This document shows positions 32,922 to 41,927 of a stretch of DNA of 44,057 nt, one piece after another (positions within the stretch are counted from its first letter, which is position 1; every line of letters begins with the position of its first letter). The stretch is from Methanogenium sp. MK-MG (lineage in GTDB: Archaea; Halobacteriota; Methanomicrobia; Methanomicrobiales; Methanomicrobiaceae), in NCBI RefSeq assembly GCF_009914725.1, contig NZ_JAAAWJ010000012.1:1-44057 (forward strand), written 5' to 3'. Made by a program: the position numbers and the translations under genes. A model generated the notes under the pieces. The model ran no database searches. It was not told where the DNA came from and saw nothing but the letters and a program-made list of their open reading frames with translations.

Positions 32922-33417
32922 GTTAAAAGTATTGACATCTGTAGATTAAAAATATTGTATTTTGGAATGCGGAGAACAGCTGTCTGAAGTCAAAATTATG
33001 ATTCAACCGCACCATCAAACACACCATCAAAGCTACGAGGGCTACCTGATTCAATATGGGCATATCAGACAAAGAGTCACATTACCCGGAGTCAATGGAT
33101 AGAGAGATTCGTTTCTTTGATTCGACTCAGGATGCACTGAAGGCATCAGGAATCTCCCTGTATATTCCTCTGTATATTCCTCTGTATATTCCTCTGTATA
33201 TTCCTCTGTATTCTCCAAAAGAACACACAGAGAGTTTCTGATAGATTCTGTAACGTCATATGATGGATATGTTCAGTCCGGAAATCTGCATACATAATTT
33301 GCTGTTTGTTAAATTTGGGCAGACATTATCGAACTGATATGCAAATAAGTTTTGCAAATCTTGCGTTAATTTAAATATAACCATGAATGAACGGCAGATT
33401 GCCCGGCACCATACACA
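32922..33417. other. Gap before the motility locus
   Basis: No convincing gene. A frame at 33056-33241 codes 61 residues that include four YIPL repeats, but has no ribosome binding site and owes most of its length to a minisatellite. Short repeated ACCATCAAACACACCATCAAA occurs near 33010-33031. Confidence 0.45.
33158..33216 (+). repeat. 12-base tandem repeat
   Basis: Four perfect copies of CTGTATATTCCT lie end to end at 33158-33205, followed by a partial copy CTGTATTCTCC. The unit is a multiple of three, so it codes repeated Tyr-Ile-Pro-Leu in the one open frame. Confidence 0.9.
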
Positions 33418-33428
33418 ATATTTATATG
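33415..33428 (+). promoter_or_regulatory. TATA box upstream of archaellin
   Basis: CAATATTTATATGC at 33416-33429 is a good archaeal TATA box, about 70 bases before the archaellin ATG, giving a leader of roughly 45 bases with AAGAGG near the start codon. Confidence 0.5.
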
Positions 33429-33490
33429 CTGGCTGGGCAAGGTGTACATTGTTATCATCAAACGGATGATCACGATAAAGAGGCATACAA

Positions 33491-34069
33491 ATGAAACAAT
33501 TCATGAATAAAGAGGAAGGATTTACCGGTCTTGAGGCCGCAATTGTGCTTATCGCATTTGTTGTGGTCGCCGCGGTATTCTCATACGTGGTGCTGGGCGC
33601 CGGTTTCTTCACCACACAGAAATCTCAGGAAGTTGTCTATACCAGTGTTGACATGGCATCATCCAGTATGGAAATTATTGGCGATGTGTATGGACTGAAT
33701 GATACTGCTGGTACAAGCCTTGATACCATCCGCTTTACCCTTGGTCTTGCTGCTGGTGGATCGCCTGTTGACTTTAGCACTGTCCAGATGGTATTTGCTA
33801 CCAGTGAGCATGTTGATATTCTTAATAAATCCCCGACTCTGGTAAGTGTATCTGATCCAGGTGCAGGAAACTGGTCTATCTTTGAAGGTGCATCGGATAC
33901 CGATGTTCTTCTGGAAGGAAATGATATGTTCACCATTGTGGCTATGCCAGCAAATAATCTGTCTGCAAACCAGCTATTCAATCTTGAAATCCGCCCGTCC
34001 GTCGGTGCAGCATTTGGTCTGAAGAGAACCATTCCTGCAAAGATCAACAAAGTAAACCTACTCTACTAA
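33491..34069 (+). CDS. arlB: Archaellin (major filament protein)
   Basis: The 192-residue protein has a class III prepilin-type signal: MKQFMNKEEG then FTGLEAAIVLIAFVVVAAVF, cut by the ArlK/PibD peptidase between G10 and F11. The hydrophobic helix forms the filament core. The outer domain (60-192) is beta-rich. Four N-glycosylation sequons are visible: N70-DT, N112-KS, N127-WS and N156-LS. It is the first gene of the archaellum locus. A decayed second archaellin follows. Confidence 0.93.
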   Translation: MKQFMNKEEGFTGLEAAIVLIAFVVVAAVFSYVVLGAGFFTTQKSQEVVYTSVDMASSSMEIIGDVYGLNDTAGTSLDTIRFTLGLAAGGSPVDFSTVQMVFATSEHVDILNKSPTLVSVSDPGAGNWSIFEGASDTDVLLEGNDMFTIVAMPANNLSANQLFNLEIRPSVGAAFGLKRTIPAKINKVNLLY

Positions 34070-34086
34070 TCTTTTTTTTATTATCG

Positions 34087-34344
34087 CAAAGGAACCATTG
34101 CGGGGATATCACCTGCCCTGAAGCAGGCAATTGTGCCGATCGTTTTTGTTGTCGTTGCAGCAGTGTTCTCATGTGCTGTGTCTGATGCCAGGTTCTTCGC
34201 CACACAGGAACCCCCGGAAGTTCTTTATACCAGTGTTGAAAAACGGCACCATCCAATCCTGAAGTCTGCCCGTCCACATGTGCAGCATTCAGCCTGAAAA
34301 GAAGCACACCTTCAAAGATTGATCGGGTCAGCCTGCTCTGCTAA
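34087..34344 (+). pseudogene. arlB: Decayed second archaellin
   Basis: Just after arlB the reading AGISPALKQAIVPIVFVVVA then AVFSCAVSDARFFATQ and PPEVLYTSVE lines up with residues 11-55 of the archaellin (FVVVAAVFSYVVLGAGFF, EVVYTSVD). After a deletion of roughly a hundred codons and a frame change, CPSTCAAFSLKRSTPSKIDR VSLLC aligns with RPSVGAAFGLKRTIPAKINK VNLLY. There is no ATG or signal motif left. So a tandem arlB copy was lost. Confidence 0.85.
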
Positions 34345-34528
34345 TAATTGATCATCTTTAATGCTATGCACATCTGATCTAAAGTATTATATGTGTGATT
34401 ACAAACCCAACCCAGTGTAACCAAGGAATATCCGCCGGTAAGACTTCATAAAAAAGGAATATCGGGTTTATCTCCGTCTGTCCATATTATAAACGCATAT
34501 ATACTATCCTATTAAAATAACTAACGTT

Positions 34529-35359
34529 ATGGCAATAAATCAATCGCAGGTGGATCAAATAATCAGTTCGGCCTCTGTTGACGAACCAGAGGTCAAACTG
34601 CAGAACCTCCAGGATGAGGTTGATTTTATTAAAAAATCCATAAAAAAACTGCTGATTGACATCCGGGAACGCATGAATGAAATGGAAAATCCATTCATCA
34701 TCACTGCACTTCAGGCGTCCCAGGAGACAGCCACCCCCCCAAATGAGTTGCCGGACGAATCTGCCGAAGAGACATCACAAAATACAAAACCAGAACTTTC
34801 CGATGCCTGTGATCCTCAAATGCAGGCATCTGATCAGTATCCCGACATTCCGGGTTTTGAAGGAAAATCATATGCAGATTTTGTCCGGATGTCAAAGGAT
34901 AAAGCCCTTCTTCTTTCAATGCAGCAGAAGATGGAAGAATTATCCCCTGATAACAAAGATGTGCCATCAGAAAAACTGCGTCTTCAGAAACTTCACCGTC
35001 TGTTTGAATGGACCAATAAAATGGTGAAAAAATATGGACCTGACAGACTTGAGATCATGATTGAATCATATCGGACCATGGGATATATCACTGATGATGC
35101 ATACCAGCAGGTCAATGATATTGCCCGCCTGATGCCTGAAACACTTGGAGAATCTCATGAAATCAGTTCTGATGAATTTGTTTCAGAACTCTACGTGCTC
35201 AACAGAATACTCTCGCCCAACGATTCATCGCTTGATCGTGATATGATAGAGGTCCTCATGGATATGAGAACCGGACAGCAGCCAACAGAAGAATCATCCG
35301 ATAAAACCAGAAATAAACTGGCAAAAGATGAATGGATTGACATGCTTGACAGGATATAA
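34529..35359 (+). CDS. Archaellum accessory protein ArlD/E-type
   Basis: The 276-residue soluble protein begins with a coiled coil at about 20-50 (EVKLQNLQDEVDFIKKSIKK), then a polar linker to 110, and a FlaD/E domain at 110-225: KLHRLFEWTNKMVKKYGPDR, LEIMIESYRTMGYITDDAYQ, NDIARLMP. In euryarchaea ArlC/D/E form the cytoplasmic ring below the motor that receives the CheF-CheY signal. Only one such gene is here, so it likely does the work of all. A TATA-like CATATATACT at 34495-34504 suggests its own promoter with a nearly leaderless start. Confidence 0.82.
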   Translation: MAINQSQVDQIISSASVDEPEVKLQNLQDEVDFIKKSIKKLLIDIRERMNEMENPFIITALQASQETATPPNELPDESAEETSQNTKPELSDACDPQMQASDQYPDIPGFEGKSYADFVRMSKDKALLLSMQQKMEELSPDNKDVPSEKLRLQKLHRLFEWTNKMVKKYGPDRLEIMIESYRTMGYITDDAYQQVNDIARLMPETLGESHEISSDEFVSELYVLNRILSPNDSSLDRDMIEVLMDMRTGQQPTEESSDKTRNKLAKDEWIDMLDRI

Positions 35360-35362
35360 TTA

Positions 35363-35869
35363 ATGTCAAGTGAAACATTCACCACCGCAATATTTCTTAT
35401 TACTGCGATTGTAGCTGCAGCAATATTGGTGAATGCATTTTTCCCGGTCATCTATTCTGCAACCAGTACATTCACTGAATCATCACAAAATGCCGATGAA
35501 CGTCTGCGAACAGATATCAAAATTGTAAATGCGCACTCTCTTTCAGACGGTGCTTCAAAGATATGGATAAAAAATATCGGTTCAATACGGATTGCCGACA
35601 CTGAAATCTCTTCTTCAGATGTATACTTTGGAATTCCGGCGGATTTTGAATATATGGTTTATACCACCGAAGAGACACCTCTCTCCGGGCAATGGACATT
35701 TACCATACGTGAAGATGCCGGAACACCAAATGAATACTGGGATTCAGGTGAAACTCTTGAGATAACACTTACCGGAGATTCTTCACAATTATCAACCGGG
35801 AATTATGCATATTTCCAGTTTGTATTGCCAAATGGCGTCTCTGTCTCAACCCAGTATACCGTATCATAA
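35363..35869 (+). CDS. arlG: Archaellum stator protein ArlG
   Basis: The 168-residue protein has one N-terminal helix, TTAIFLITAIVAAAILVNAF at 7-26, and RLRTDIKIVNAHSLSDGASK near 48-67, the RTD-x-x-I pattern typical of ArlG. The rest is an outer beta-sandwich domain. ArlG forms filaments capped by ArlF and links the motor to the S-layer as a stator. It starts three bases after arlD/E and is followed by arlF 10 bases on. The order G-F-H-I-J fits Methanomicrobiales and Archaeoglobus. Confidence 0.85.
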   Translation: MSSETFTTAIFLITAIVAAAILVNAFFPVIYSATSTFTESSQNADERLRTDIKIVNAHSLSDGASKIWIKNIGSIRIADTEISSSDVYFGIPADFEYMVYTTEETPLSGQWTFTIREDAGTPNEYWDSGETLEITLTGDSSQLSTGNYAYFQFVLPNGVSVSTQYTVS

Positions 35870-35879
35870 GGTGTAAGTT

Positions 35880-36365
35880 ATGGGAAGCGCAAGCCTGATT
35901 ACAACCGCGATTGCTCTGGTGCTCCTGATCATTACTGCATATGTCGTTGTAGGGGCAATACTTGCTACATCAGATGTCGTGACAATGTCACAGACAGAAC
36001 GATTTAGTTTTCAGGAATCAAGGATGCGCACATCAATTGATATCTTTGATATTACTGTTTCAAATGAGACACATCACCTCAATATGATTGTTAATAATAG
36101 CGGGAATGAACAGATCTCTCAGTTTAAGTATATGGATATATATATTATTCACTCAGGTGCTCAGCCAATACTAATCCCATACACAACAACACCAGGAACT
36201 GAAAATACCTGGAATGTGTCTCAGATAGCACCTGACATTATACATCCAAATGAACTTGATCCGGGTGAATCTGTGACAATGACAGTCACATACGCTGCAG
36301 GAATTCCCCCGTTCTGGATAAAGGTCACCACTCCAAACGGGGTATATGATTCAGCATACATATAA
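35880..36365 (+). CDS. arlF: Archaellum stator protein ArlF
   Basis: The 161-residue protein starts MGSASLITTAIALVLLIITA, one membrane helix (about 5-28), followed by an outer beta-rich domain with FDITVSNETHHLNMIVNNSG, a pattern of pilin-like ArlF. ArlF binds the S-layer and caps ArlG filaments, holding the rotor against the envelope. Two or three N-glycosylation sequons occur (N-E-T, N-N-S, N-V-S). It lies between arlG and arlH. Confidence 0.84.
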   Translation: MGSASLITTAIALVLLIITAYVVVGAILATSDVVTMSQTERFSFQESRMRTSIDIFDITVSNETHHLNMIVNNSGNEQISQFKYMDIYIIHSGAQPILIPYTTTPGTENTWNVSQIAPDIIHPNELDPGESVTMTVTYAAGIPPFWIKVTTPNGVYDSAYI

Positions 36366-36393
36366 TTCATAATCAATTACGAGGGACACATCA

Positions 36394-37134
36394 ATGAGTA
36401 ACGACAATGGATTAGGGGATCTGCTCGGAGGAGAGGATAGGAAGATTCTTTCAACGGGATATCCTGATATTGATAAGAAACTGGCTGACGGTCTGCCTCT
36501 GGGATCCCTGACGCTTATTGAAGGGGAAAATGACAGTGGAAAGAGTGTCATTACCCAACAGATCATCTGGGGCGGACTAAAAGGCAGTATGAATGTGGCT
36601 CTCTACACTTCAGAAAATACCTCAAAAAGTTTTTTGGGTCAGATGGACTCCATGAGCCTTGATATTTCTGATTACTTTGCATGGGGATATCTCAAGGTTT
36701 TTCCCATGCATACCATCGGGTTTGAGTGGGGCGAAAAAGAGATGCAGGGCATTTTAAAGAGAATTATTATGCACATGAATAATTCAGATGCTGATGTGAT
36801 CATCATTGACTCTCTGACTCTGCTGACGGAATCCACAAGCTCAGCAGATCTGCTTGCATTTCTTACCAACTGCAAAACCCTCGTTGATACCGGAAAAACA
36901 ATACTCATCACCCTCCACACATACGCATTTCAGGAGGATACCCTCGTCAGAATCCGTTCCATCTGTGATGCCCATCTGATGATGAAACGGGCACTTGTCG
37001 GTCAAAAATATATCATGGTCATGGAGGTTGTTAAAATTCGTGGAGCACGAAAGACAACCGGAAATATCGTCTCATTTGAAGTGCATCCTGGTTTTGGCAT
37101 GAAGATTATTCCGATATCAATGGCACGGGTCTAA
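36394..37134 (+). CDS. arlH: Archaellum ATPase regulator ArlH
   Basis: The 246-residue RecA/KaiC-like protein has Walker A GENDSGKS at 44-51 and a Walker B strand VIIIDSLTLL at about 134-143. ArlH is an ATP-binding partner of ArlI whose nucleotide state switches assembly and rotation of the motor. All expected parts are present. GAGGGAC before ATG is the ribosome binding site. Confidence 0.93.
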   Translation: MSNDNGLGDLLGGEDRKILSTGYPDIDKKLADGLPLGSLTLIEGENDSGKSVITQQIIWGGLKGSMNVALYTSENTSKSFLGQMDSMSLDISDYFAWGYLKVFPMHTIGFEWGEKEMQGILKRIIMHMNNSDADVIIIDSLTLLTESTSSADLLAFLTNCKTLVDTGKTILITLHTYAFQEDTLVRIRSICDAHLMMKRALVGQKYIMVMEVVKIRGARKTTGNIVSFEVHPGFGMKIIPISMARV

Positions 37135-37137
37135 ATA

Positions 37138-39012
37138 ATGGGAACATTAAGTGCTTCAGTCAATCTTCCATTCACACCAGAAGAGACGGATGAATCAATA
37201 TCCTATGATGAAAAGTCCATTGAAGCCAGTGCATTATACCGGATGCTTCCTGCTAACGCCAAGGAATATGTAAAACAGGCACCGCATCTCCTTGAATACC
37301 TCCATATCTTTCCGGTGAATACATTTGGTATTCCTCTGTTCTTCTCTGAACTGACACGTGACGTGAAAAGAATGGAGAACCCGAATATCATCTATCCGGT
37401 GAGCGATATGACATTTATTCACATATTTCCGGATGAAAATGATGTCAGAAATTTCTATATTCCAATTGAACCCTCATTCCTTCATAGCGTCACAGAACTG
37501 ATGAGTCATGTTGAAAAAAAACTCGTAGACTTCATTGACAGTTTTGAAGAAGACCCGGTAACTGATGAAGAACGCATTGAAGTTCTGCACCGGGTGCTGA
37601 AGGAAATCACACATGTTGTCGGGCCTGATGAAGATATCAAGGCACTCACAGCAGGGGATGACACCGAACAGGGCCTGAAAGATAAGATCATTGGGTTTCT
37701 GAATACTGATTTTTCTGAGAAAAAAGAACTGAAGAAAGAGCAGAAAAAAGGAAAACTCCCCGATGTCCCCACCACCCCGGAAGGAAAACTCATTCTCACC
37801 CGGATGGAATTTAATTCGATACAATACCTGCTTATTCGCGATAAAGTCCAGATGGGTATTCTCGAACCATTCCTGAATGATCCCTATATCGAAGATATTA
37901 CCTGTGATGGTGTAGGTCCGATCTTTATTGAGCATAAAATTTTTAAAGGAATGAAATCTGCCGTTGAATTTAAGTATTCCAAAGAAATTGATGATTTTGT
38001 CATCCGTATGGCAGAACGTATCAAACGACCGCTTACCTATCGTGATCCAATCGTTGATGCGACCTTACCTGATGGATCAAGGATTAATATCGTATATGGC
38101 ACGGAAATCAGCAAACATGGTTCAAACTTTACCATACGTAAATTCAGCGAAGAACCAGCCAGTATTCTTCAGCTGATTGAATGGAAAACAACTGACTACA
38201 TGACGGCCGCCTATCTCTGGATCTGTCTGGAGTTTGGCATGTCACTGTTTGTCAGTGGCGAAACGGCATCAGGAAAAACCACCAGCCTGAACGCCATTAC
38301 CACCTTCCTTGCACCAGAAAATAAGATTGTAACCATTGAAGATACTCCTGAACTGACTGTGCCCCATAAAAACTGGACACGTGAGGTATCCAAAGGAAAA
38401 GGAAGCGGGGAAGGAGAAGGCGGGGCGGTTACCATGTTTGATCTGCTGCGTGCAGCTCTGCGACAGCGGCCAAACCAGATTCTTGTTGGTGAAATCAGAG
38501 GTTCCGAGGGTGCGGTGGCATTTGGTGCAATGCAGACCGGCCACCCGGTTATGAGTACATTCCACGCAGCTTCGGTTGAAAAACTCATTCAGCGTCTCTG
38601 CAGCGATCCGATTAATATCCCTGTCAGCCATGTTGATAACCTGAATATCGTGATCATCCAGAGTGCAGTAAGGAGACCAAACGGGGACATGGTGCGCAGA
38701 ATGATCTCGGTCAATGAACTGGTAGGGTATGATCCTGAAACGGGTGGTTTTTCCTTTGTTTCAATGTTTGTCTGGAACCCGATTACCGATACGTTTGATT
38801 TCCCGGGGAACGGAAGCAGTTTTCTTCTGGAGAATAAAATAGGTACCCTTCTCGGGCTGCCCGATGACCGGAAAGCAGAGATCTATGATGAAGTGACAAA
38901 GAGGGCCCGGATGTTAGAGAGACTTCATAAAGCAGGATATACGGGGTTCTGGGATCTGTATCATATGATGACCAAGATCAAGAAGCAGGGTCTTCTGAAA
39001 ATTGAGATCTGA
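37138..39012 (+). CDS. arlI: Archaellum motor ATPase ArlI
   Basis: The 624-residue hexameric secretion ATPase powers assembly and rotation. Walker A FVSGETASGKTTSLN is at about 370-384, the Asp box/Walker B region QILVGEIRGSEGAVAFGAMQ near 447-466, and the His box STFHAASVEKLIQR follows. It is longer than many archaeal ArlI (about 550) because of an N-terminal region of about 200 residues with a Lys-rich linker (EKKELKKEQKKGK) at about 195-212. It starts three bases after arlH. Confidence 0.95.
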   Translation: MGTLSASVNLPFTPEETDESISYDEKSIEASALYRMLPANAKEYVKQAPHLLEYLHIFPVNTFGIPLFFSELTRDVKRMENPNIIYPVSDMTFIHIFPDENDVRNFYIPIEPSFLHSVTELMSHVEKKLVDFIDSFEEDPVTDEERIEVLHRVLKEITHVVGPDEDIKALTAGDDTEQGLKDKIIGFLNTDFSEKKELKKEQKKGKLPDVPTTPEGKLILTRMEFNSIQYLLIRDKVQMGILEPFLNDPYIEDITCDGVGPIFIEHKIFKGMKSAVEFKYSKEIDDFVIRMAERIKRPLTYRDPIVDATLPDGSRINIVYGTEISKHGSNFTIRKFSEEPASILQLIEWKTTDYMTAAYLWICLEFGMSLFVSGETASGKTTSLNAITTFLAPENKIVTIEDTPELTVPHKNWTREVSKGKGSGEGEGGAVTMFDLLRAALRQRPNQILVGEIRGSEGAVAFGAMQTGHPVMSTFHAASVEKLIQRLCSDPINIPVSHVDNLNIVIIQSAVRRPNGDMVRRMISVNELVGYDPETGGFSFVSMFVWNPITDTFDFPGNGSSFLLENKIGTLLGLPDDRKAEIYDEVTKRARMLERLHKAGYTGFWDLYHMMTKIKKQGLLKIEI

Positions 39013-39015
39013 GAC

Positions 39016-40614
39016 ATGTTTGAGTCATTTACCGAAGACATCCGTGAAAAATCAGGCGGCAAATTACCTTTTAAAGATTCCTGGGCGAATCTCAAGGCAT
39101 TCTTTGCCCAGGTGTCAGAAAACAAACGAATGGGTTCAGACATTCTTTTCACGGTAACGTATATGGCTTCAATTATCACTGCTGACATATCGCGACCGGA
39201 AATTTTCGCATTCACTGCAACAAGAAAAGAGTACATTACATCAAAGTACATCGCGAAGGTTGAAACATTCGTTAAACGCTGGAACTATAACTATGCACGG
39301 GCTCTCGAAATGGTGGCTGAAAGAACTAAAAACCCCATCCTCTCCAGTATGCTGACACGCTACGGTAACTCAATCGGTTCAGGAGTTCCGGATAATGAAT
39401 TTCTCGTCCTTGAACTGTCTACCGTAAGAATTGTCTACCGAAACCATTTCGAACAGGGTATAGAGATGCTGAAGAAATGGGGGGATGCATACATCGCTCT
39501 GATGCTTTCAGCGACAATTGTCAGTATCATCATTATGGTCTCAATTGCCATTTATGCGCCTGATAATCTGGATTCAACACTGAACACTTCGTATCTCCTG
39601 ACCCTTGGTATTGCCGTCTTTGGTATTGGAACAATGTACCATGCAATCCCTGGTGATCAGAAATGCCATGAACTTCCGGGTCAGGGTAGTTATGAACAAA
39701 GGATGATACGTAAAATGGAACGGTTTATTGTTCCTACGGTGCTCATTACCTCTGTTCTGCTCCTCATCGGAGGGTTCAGCGCAGGCCTGATTTATCTTGT
39801 CATTGGAATTCTGCTTGCACCTCTTGGAATATTTGCAATCATTGATGACACAAATATTATTGGACGTGATGCTGACTTTTCCGTATTTATCAGAAGTCTG
39901 GGGACGATTATGGGGGGGAAGGGTCTCACTGTAACCTACGCCCTTGCTGAAATTGATATAAAAACCCTGAAAGTGCTGTCTGAATTTATTCAGTCTGTTT
40001 ATTCCAAACTGAATCTGGGTCTGGATGAAAATATGGTGTGGGAACGGTTTATTGACGAATCCGGAAGTAACCTCATATCAAAGTACCTCAATATTTTCCG
40101 TGACTCAATAAAACTGGGCGGTAATCCTTCAGAGGTCGCACGGGTTGTCAGTTCATCCATGCTTGAACAGACGCTGTTACGCGAAAAACGGGAAATGCTT
40201 GCGACAGGATTCATTGTGCTGCTTATTCCCATGCATATAGCGATGGTTGCAATTTTTGTCTTCCTGTATCAGATATTACTTACGATGTCACATGCGGTAA
40301 CTGCCGTGATGGCTTCATTTGATCAGGTCAGTAGCGCAATGAGCAGTTCAACAGCATCAATGGGGGGTTCCATGTCTGGTATGGTGAACATCTTCGTTAA
40401 TTTTCCGGAAGATAAAATGGGGACATATATAGCTATTGTTCTGTTAATAATAACTGTTGCAAATATAATGGCAGGAAAGATTGTTAAGGGCGGAGCAAAT
40501 TATCTGTATTACGCATTTGGAAGTATATTATTCAGTCTCACTGGAATCCTTTTAATTGTGACACCGTTTATCGTCGAGATGCTGTTTCAGATTCCAACAT
40601 TTGAGGGATTATAA
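39016..40614 (+). CDS. arlJ: Archaellum membrane platform protein ArlJ
   Basis: The 532-residue protein has two T2SF-type modules with cytoplasmic loops, and membrane helices at about 160-182, 195-212, 240-290, 400-425, 470-490 and 500-525. It forms the membrane base on which ArlI works and archaellin subunits are added. The start is three bases after arlI, and its stop overlaps the ATG of the next gene by one base (TAATG), so that gene is coupled to it. Confidence 0.93.
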   Translation: MFESFTEDIREKSGGKLPFKDSWANLKAFFAQVSENKRMGSDILFTVTYMASIITADISRPEIFAFTATRKEYITSKYIAKVETFVKRWNYNYARALEMVAERTKNPILSSMLTRYGNSIGSGVPDNEFLVLELSTVRIVYRNHFEQGIEMLKKWGDAYIALMLSATIVSIIIMVSIAIYAPDNLDSTLNTSYLLTLGIAVFGIGTMYHAIPGDQKCHELPGQGSYEQRMIRKMERFIVPTVLITSVLLLIGGFSAGLIYLVIGILLAPLGIFAIIDDTNIIGRDADFSVFIRSLGTIMGGKGLTVTYALAEIDIKTLKVLSEFIQSVYSKLNLGLDENMVWERFIDESGSNLISKYLNIFRDSIKLGGNPSEVARVVSSSMLEQTLLREKREMLATGFIVLLIPMHIAMVAIFVFLYQILLTMSHAVTAVMASFDQVSSAMSSSTASMGGSMSGMVNIFVNFPEDKMGTYIAIVLLIITVANIMAGKIVKGGANYLYYAFGSILFSLTGILLIVTPFIVEMLFQIPTFEGL

Positions 40615-41927
40615 TGAACGAAGTAGTACGTCGGTTATTGATGATGGTTGGTATTATTGCCATCGGGACTTTTCTGATTTTGTCTGATGCATCACTAATA
40701 GTTACCATATCTGCATCAGTTGCCTTTGGAATTATTATGACAATGGGCCTTGGTTTATTAAAAATCGAGGACTTCAAAAAAATTACTGCCCCAAAAAACA
40801 CTACAACCGAAAATTCAGCACAGACTGCGAAAACAGAGAAACCACAACCCAAAAAAGAACGGAAAAACTTCTTTTCTAAAGGAATTTTTTCACGATTTAA
40901 GAAAAATAATACGAAAAATCAGAAAGATAAAAAGAAAAACAGTCCGGGAAAAGAACCAACGGAAACAAAAAGTACCCGGATATCAGCGGGTCTGGCTGCT
41001 GCCATCGGTTCATTCAGTACCACAATAGCAAAGGCCCGTGATAAGAAACATACCGAAAAACTTGATTCCCTTTTGAATACAGCAATTGATGAACCGATAA
41101 CATCAGCATCTGATGCAAAGGAGCCTTCAGATGGAATCGATTCTTTTGACGATGAAGATTTTGGAAGCCTTGACTCTCTTGAAATTGAGGGTGAGGAGTT
41201 GTCTTTTGATTCCGATATGGACCTGCCGGCTACATCTTCATCCCATCAGAATGATGATTCTGATGAATTCAATATGGATAATGAAATTAATTCCATACTG
41301 CTTGCTGCCGGAGAGACGCCTGAGGGGGCTGACGGAGAATTTGCTCTGCAGGCCATTGAGGATGGACTTGATGAAGGGTCATTTATTAATCTCCCGGATG
41401 CCGTCTCAGATATTCAGCATGCTAATCTGAATGATTCGCTGAACGAACTGGAAAATCTCACTGAATTCGATAAAGATAATTTTGGTGCAGATGAATTATC
41501 TGATTTTGACGCAATTGATCTGGATGAACTGGAGACAGATGATCTCTCAATTGAAACAGATGAGATCATCATTGAAGAAGAGGAAGAAGTTGATGATGGA
41601 GATATTCTTCCTGATGATCACGTCTCTTTGCAGGATAAAAAGATCTCAGGAAATGAAATATCCCATCTTGGGAATACAAATCTCGGTGATCTGGAACTTG
41701 ATGAAGCAGTCTCATTTTCCAGAAAAAATGAATATGACGATATCCTCAGTGTTCTTGAATCAGATATTAAAAAGGTCAAAAAGGGACCTGAGCCAAGTCT
41801 TCTTCGTGATATGAAAGATGTTCATGTCGAAGCGAAAGATCTGGTTGAAGAGCTTGAAAAAGTGCTTCATTCAATGGGGGGTAAATCCCGGCAAATAAAT
41901 AATCAGAATGACAGGAGTGAAGAATGA
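40614..41927 (+). CDS. Membrane-anchored highly acidic protein between arlJ and cheF
   Basis: The 437-residue protein has two N-terminal membrane helices (about 7-25, 28-48), a strongly basic stretch at 55-120 (KPQPKKERKNFFSKG, KNNTKNQKDKKKN), a short AAAIGSFSTTIAKARDKKH block, and then about 220 residues extremely rich in Asp, Glu and Ser (EIIIEEEEEVDDGD). A predicted C-terminal helix at about 395-425 (DVHVEAKDLVEELEKVLHSM) ends it. No known domain. Its start overlaps arlJ and its end overlaps cheF by four bases, so it is made together with the motor and the chemotaxis adaptor. I infer a scaffold at the motor base. Confidence 0.7.
   Translation: MNEVVRRLLMMVGIIAIGTFLILSDASLIVTISASVAFGIIMTMGLGLLKIEDFKKITAPKNTTTENSAQTAKTEKPQPKKERKNFFSKGIFSRFKKNNTKNQKDKKKNSPGKEPTETKSTRISAGLAAAIGSFSTTIAKARDKKHTEKLDSLLNTAIDEPITSASDAKEPSDGIDSFDDEDFGSLDSLEIEGEELSFDSDMDLPATSSSHQNDDSDEFNMDNEINSILLAAGETPEGADGEFALQAIEDGLDEGSFINLPDAVSDIQHANLNDSLNELENLTEFDKDNFGADELSDFDAIDLDELETDDLSIETDEIIIEEEEEVDDGDILPDDHVSLQDKKISGNEISHLGNTNLGDLELDEAVSFSRKNEYDDILSVLESDIKKVKKGPEPSLLRDMKDVHVEAKDLVEELEKVLHSMGGKSRQINNQNDRSEE

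Noticed and set aside
33056-33241. 61-codon frame with YIPL repeats
   Set aside because: Its length comes from a tandem repeat and there is no ribosome binding site; kept only as repeat.
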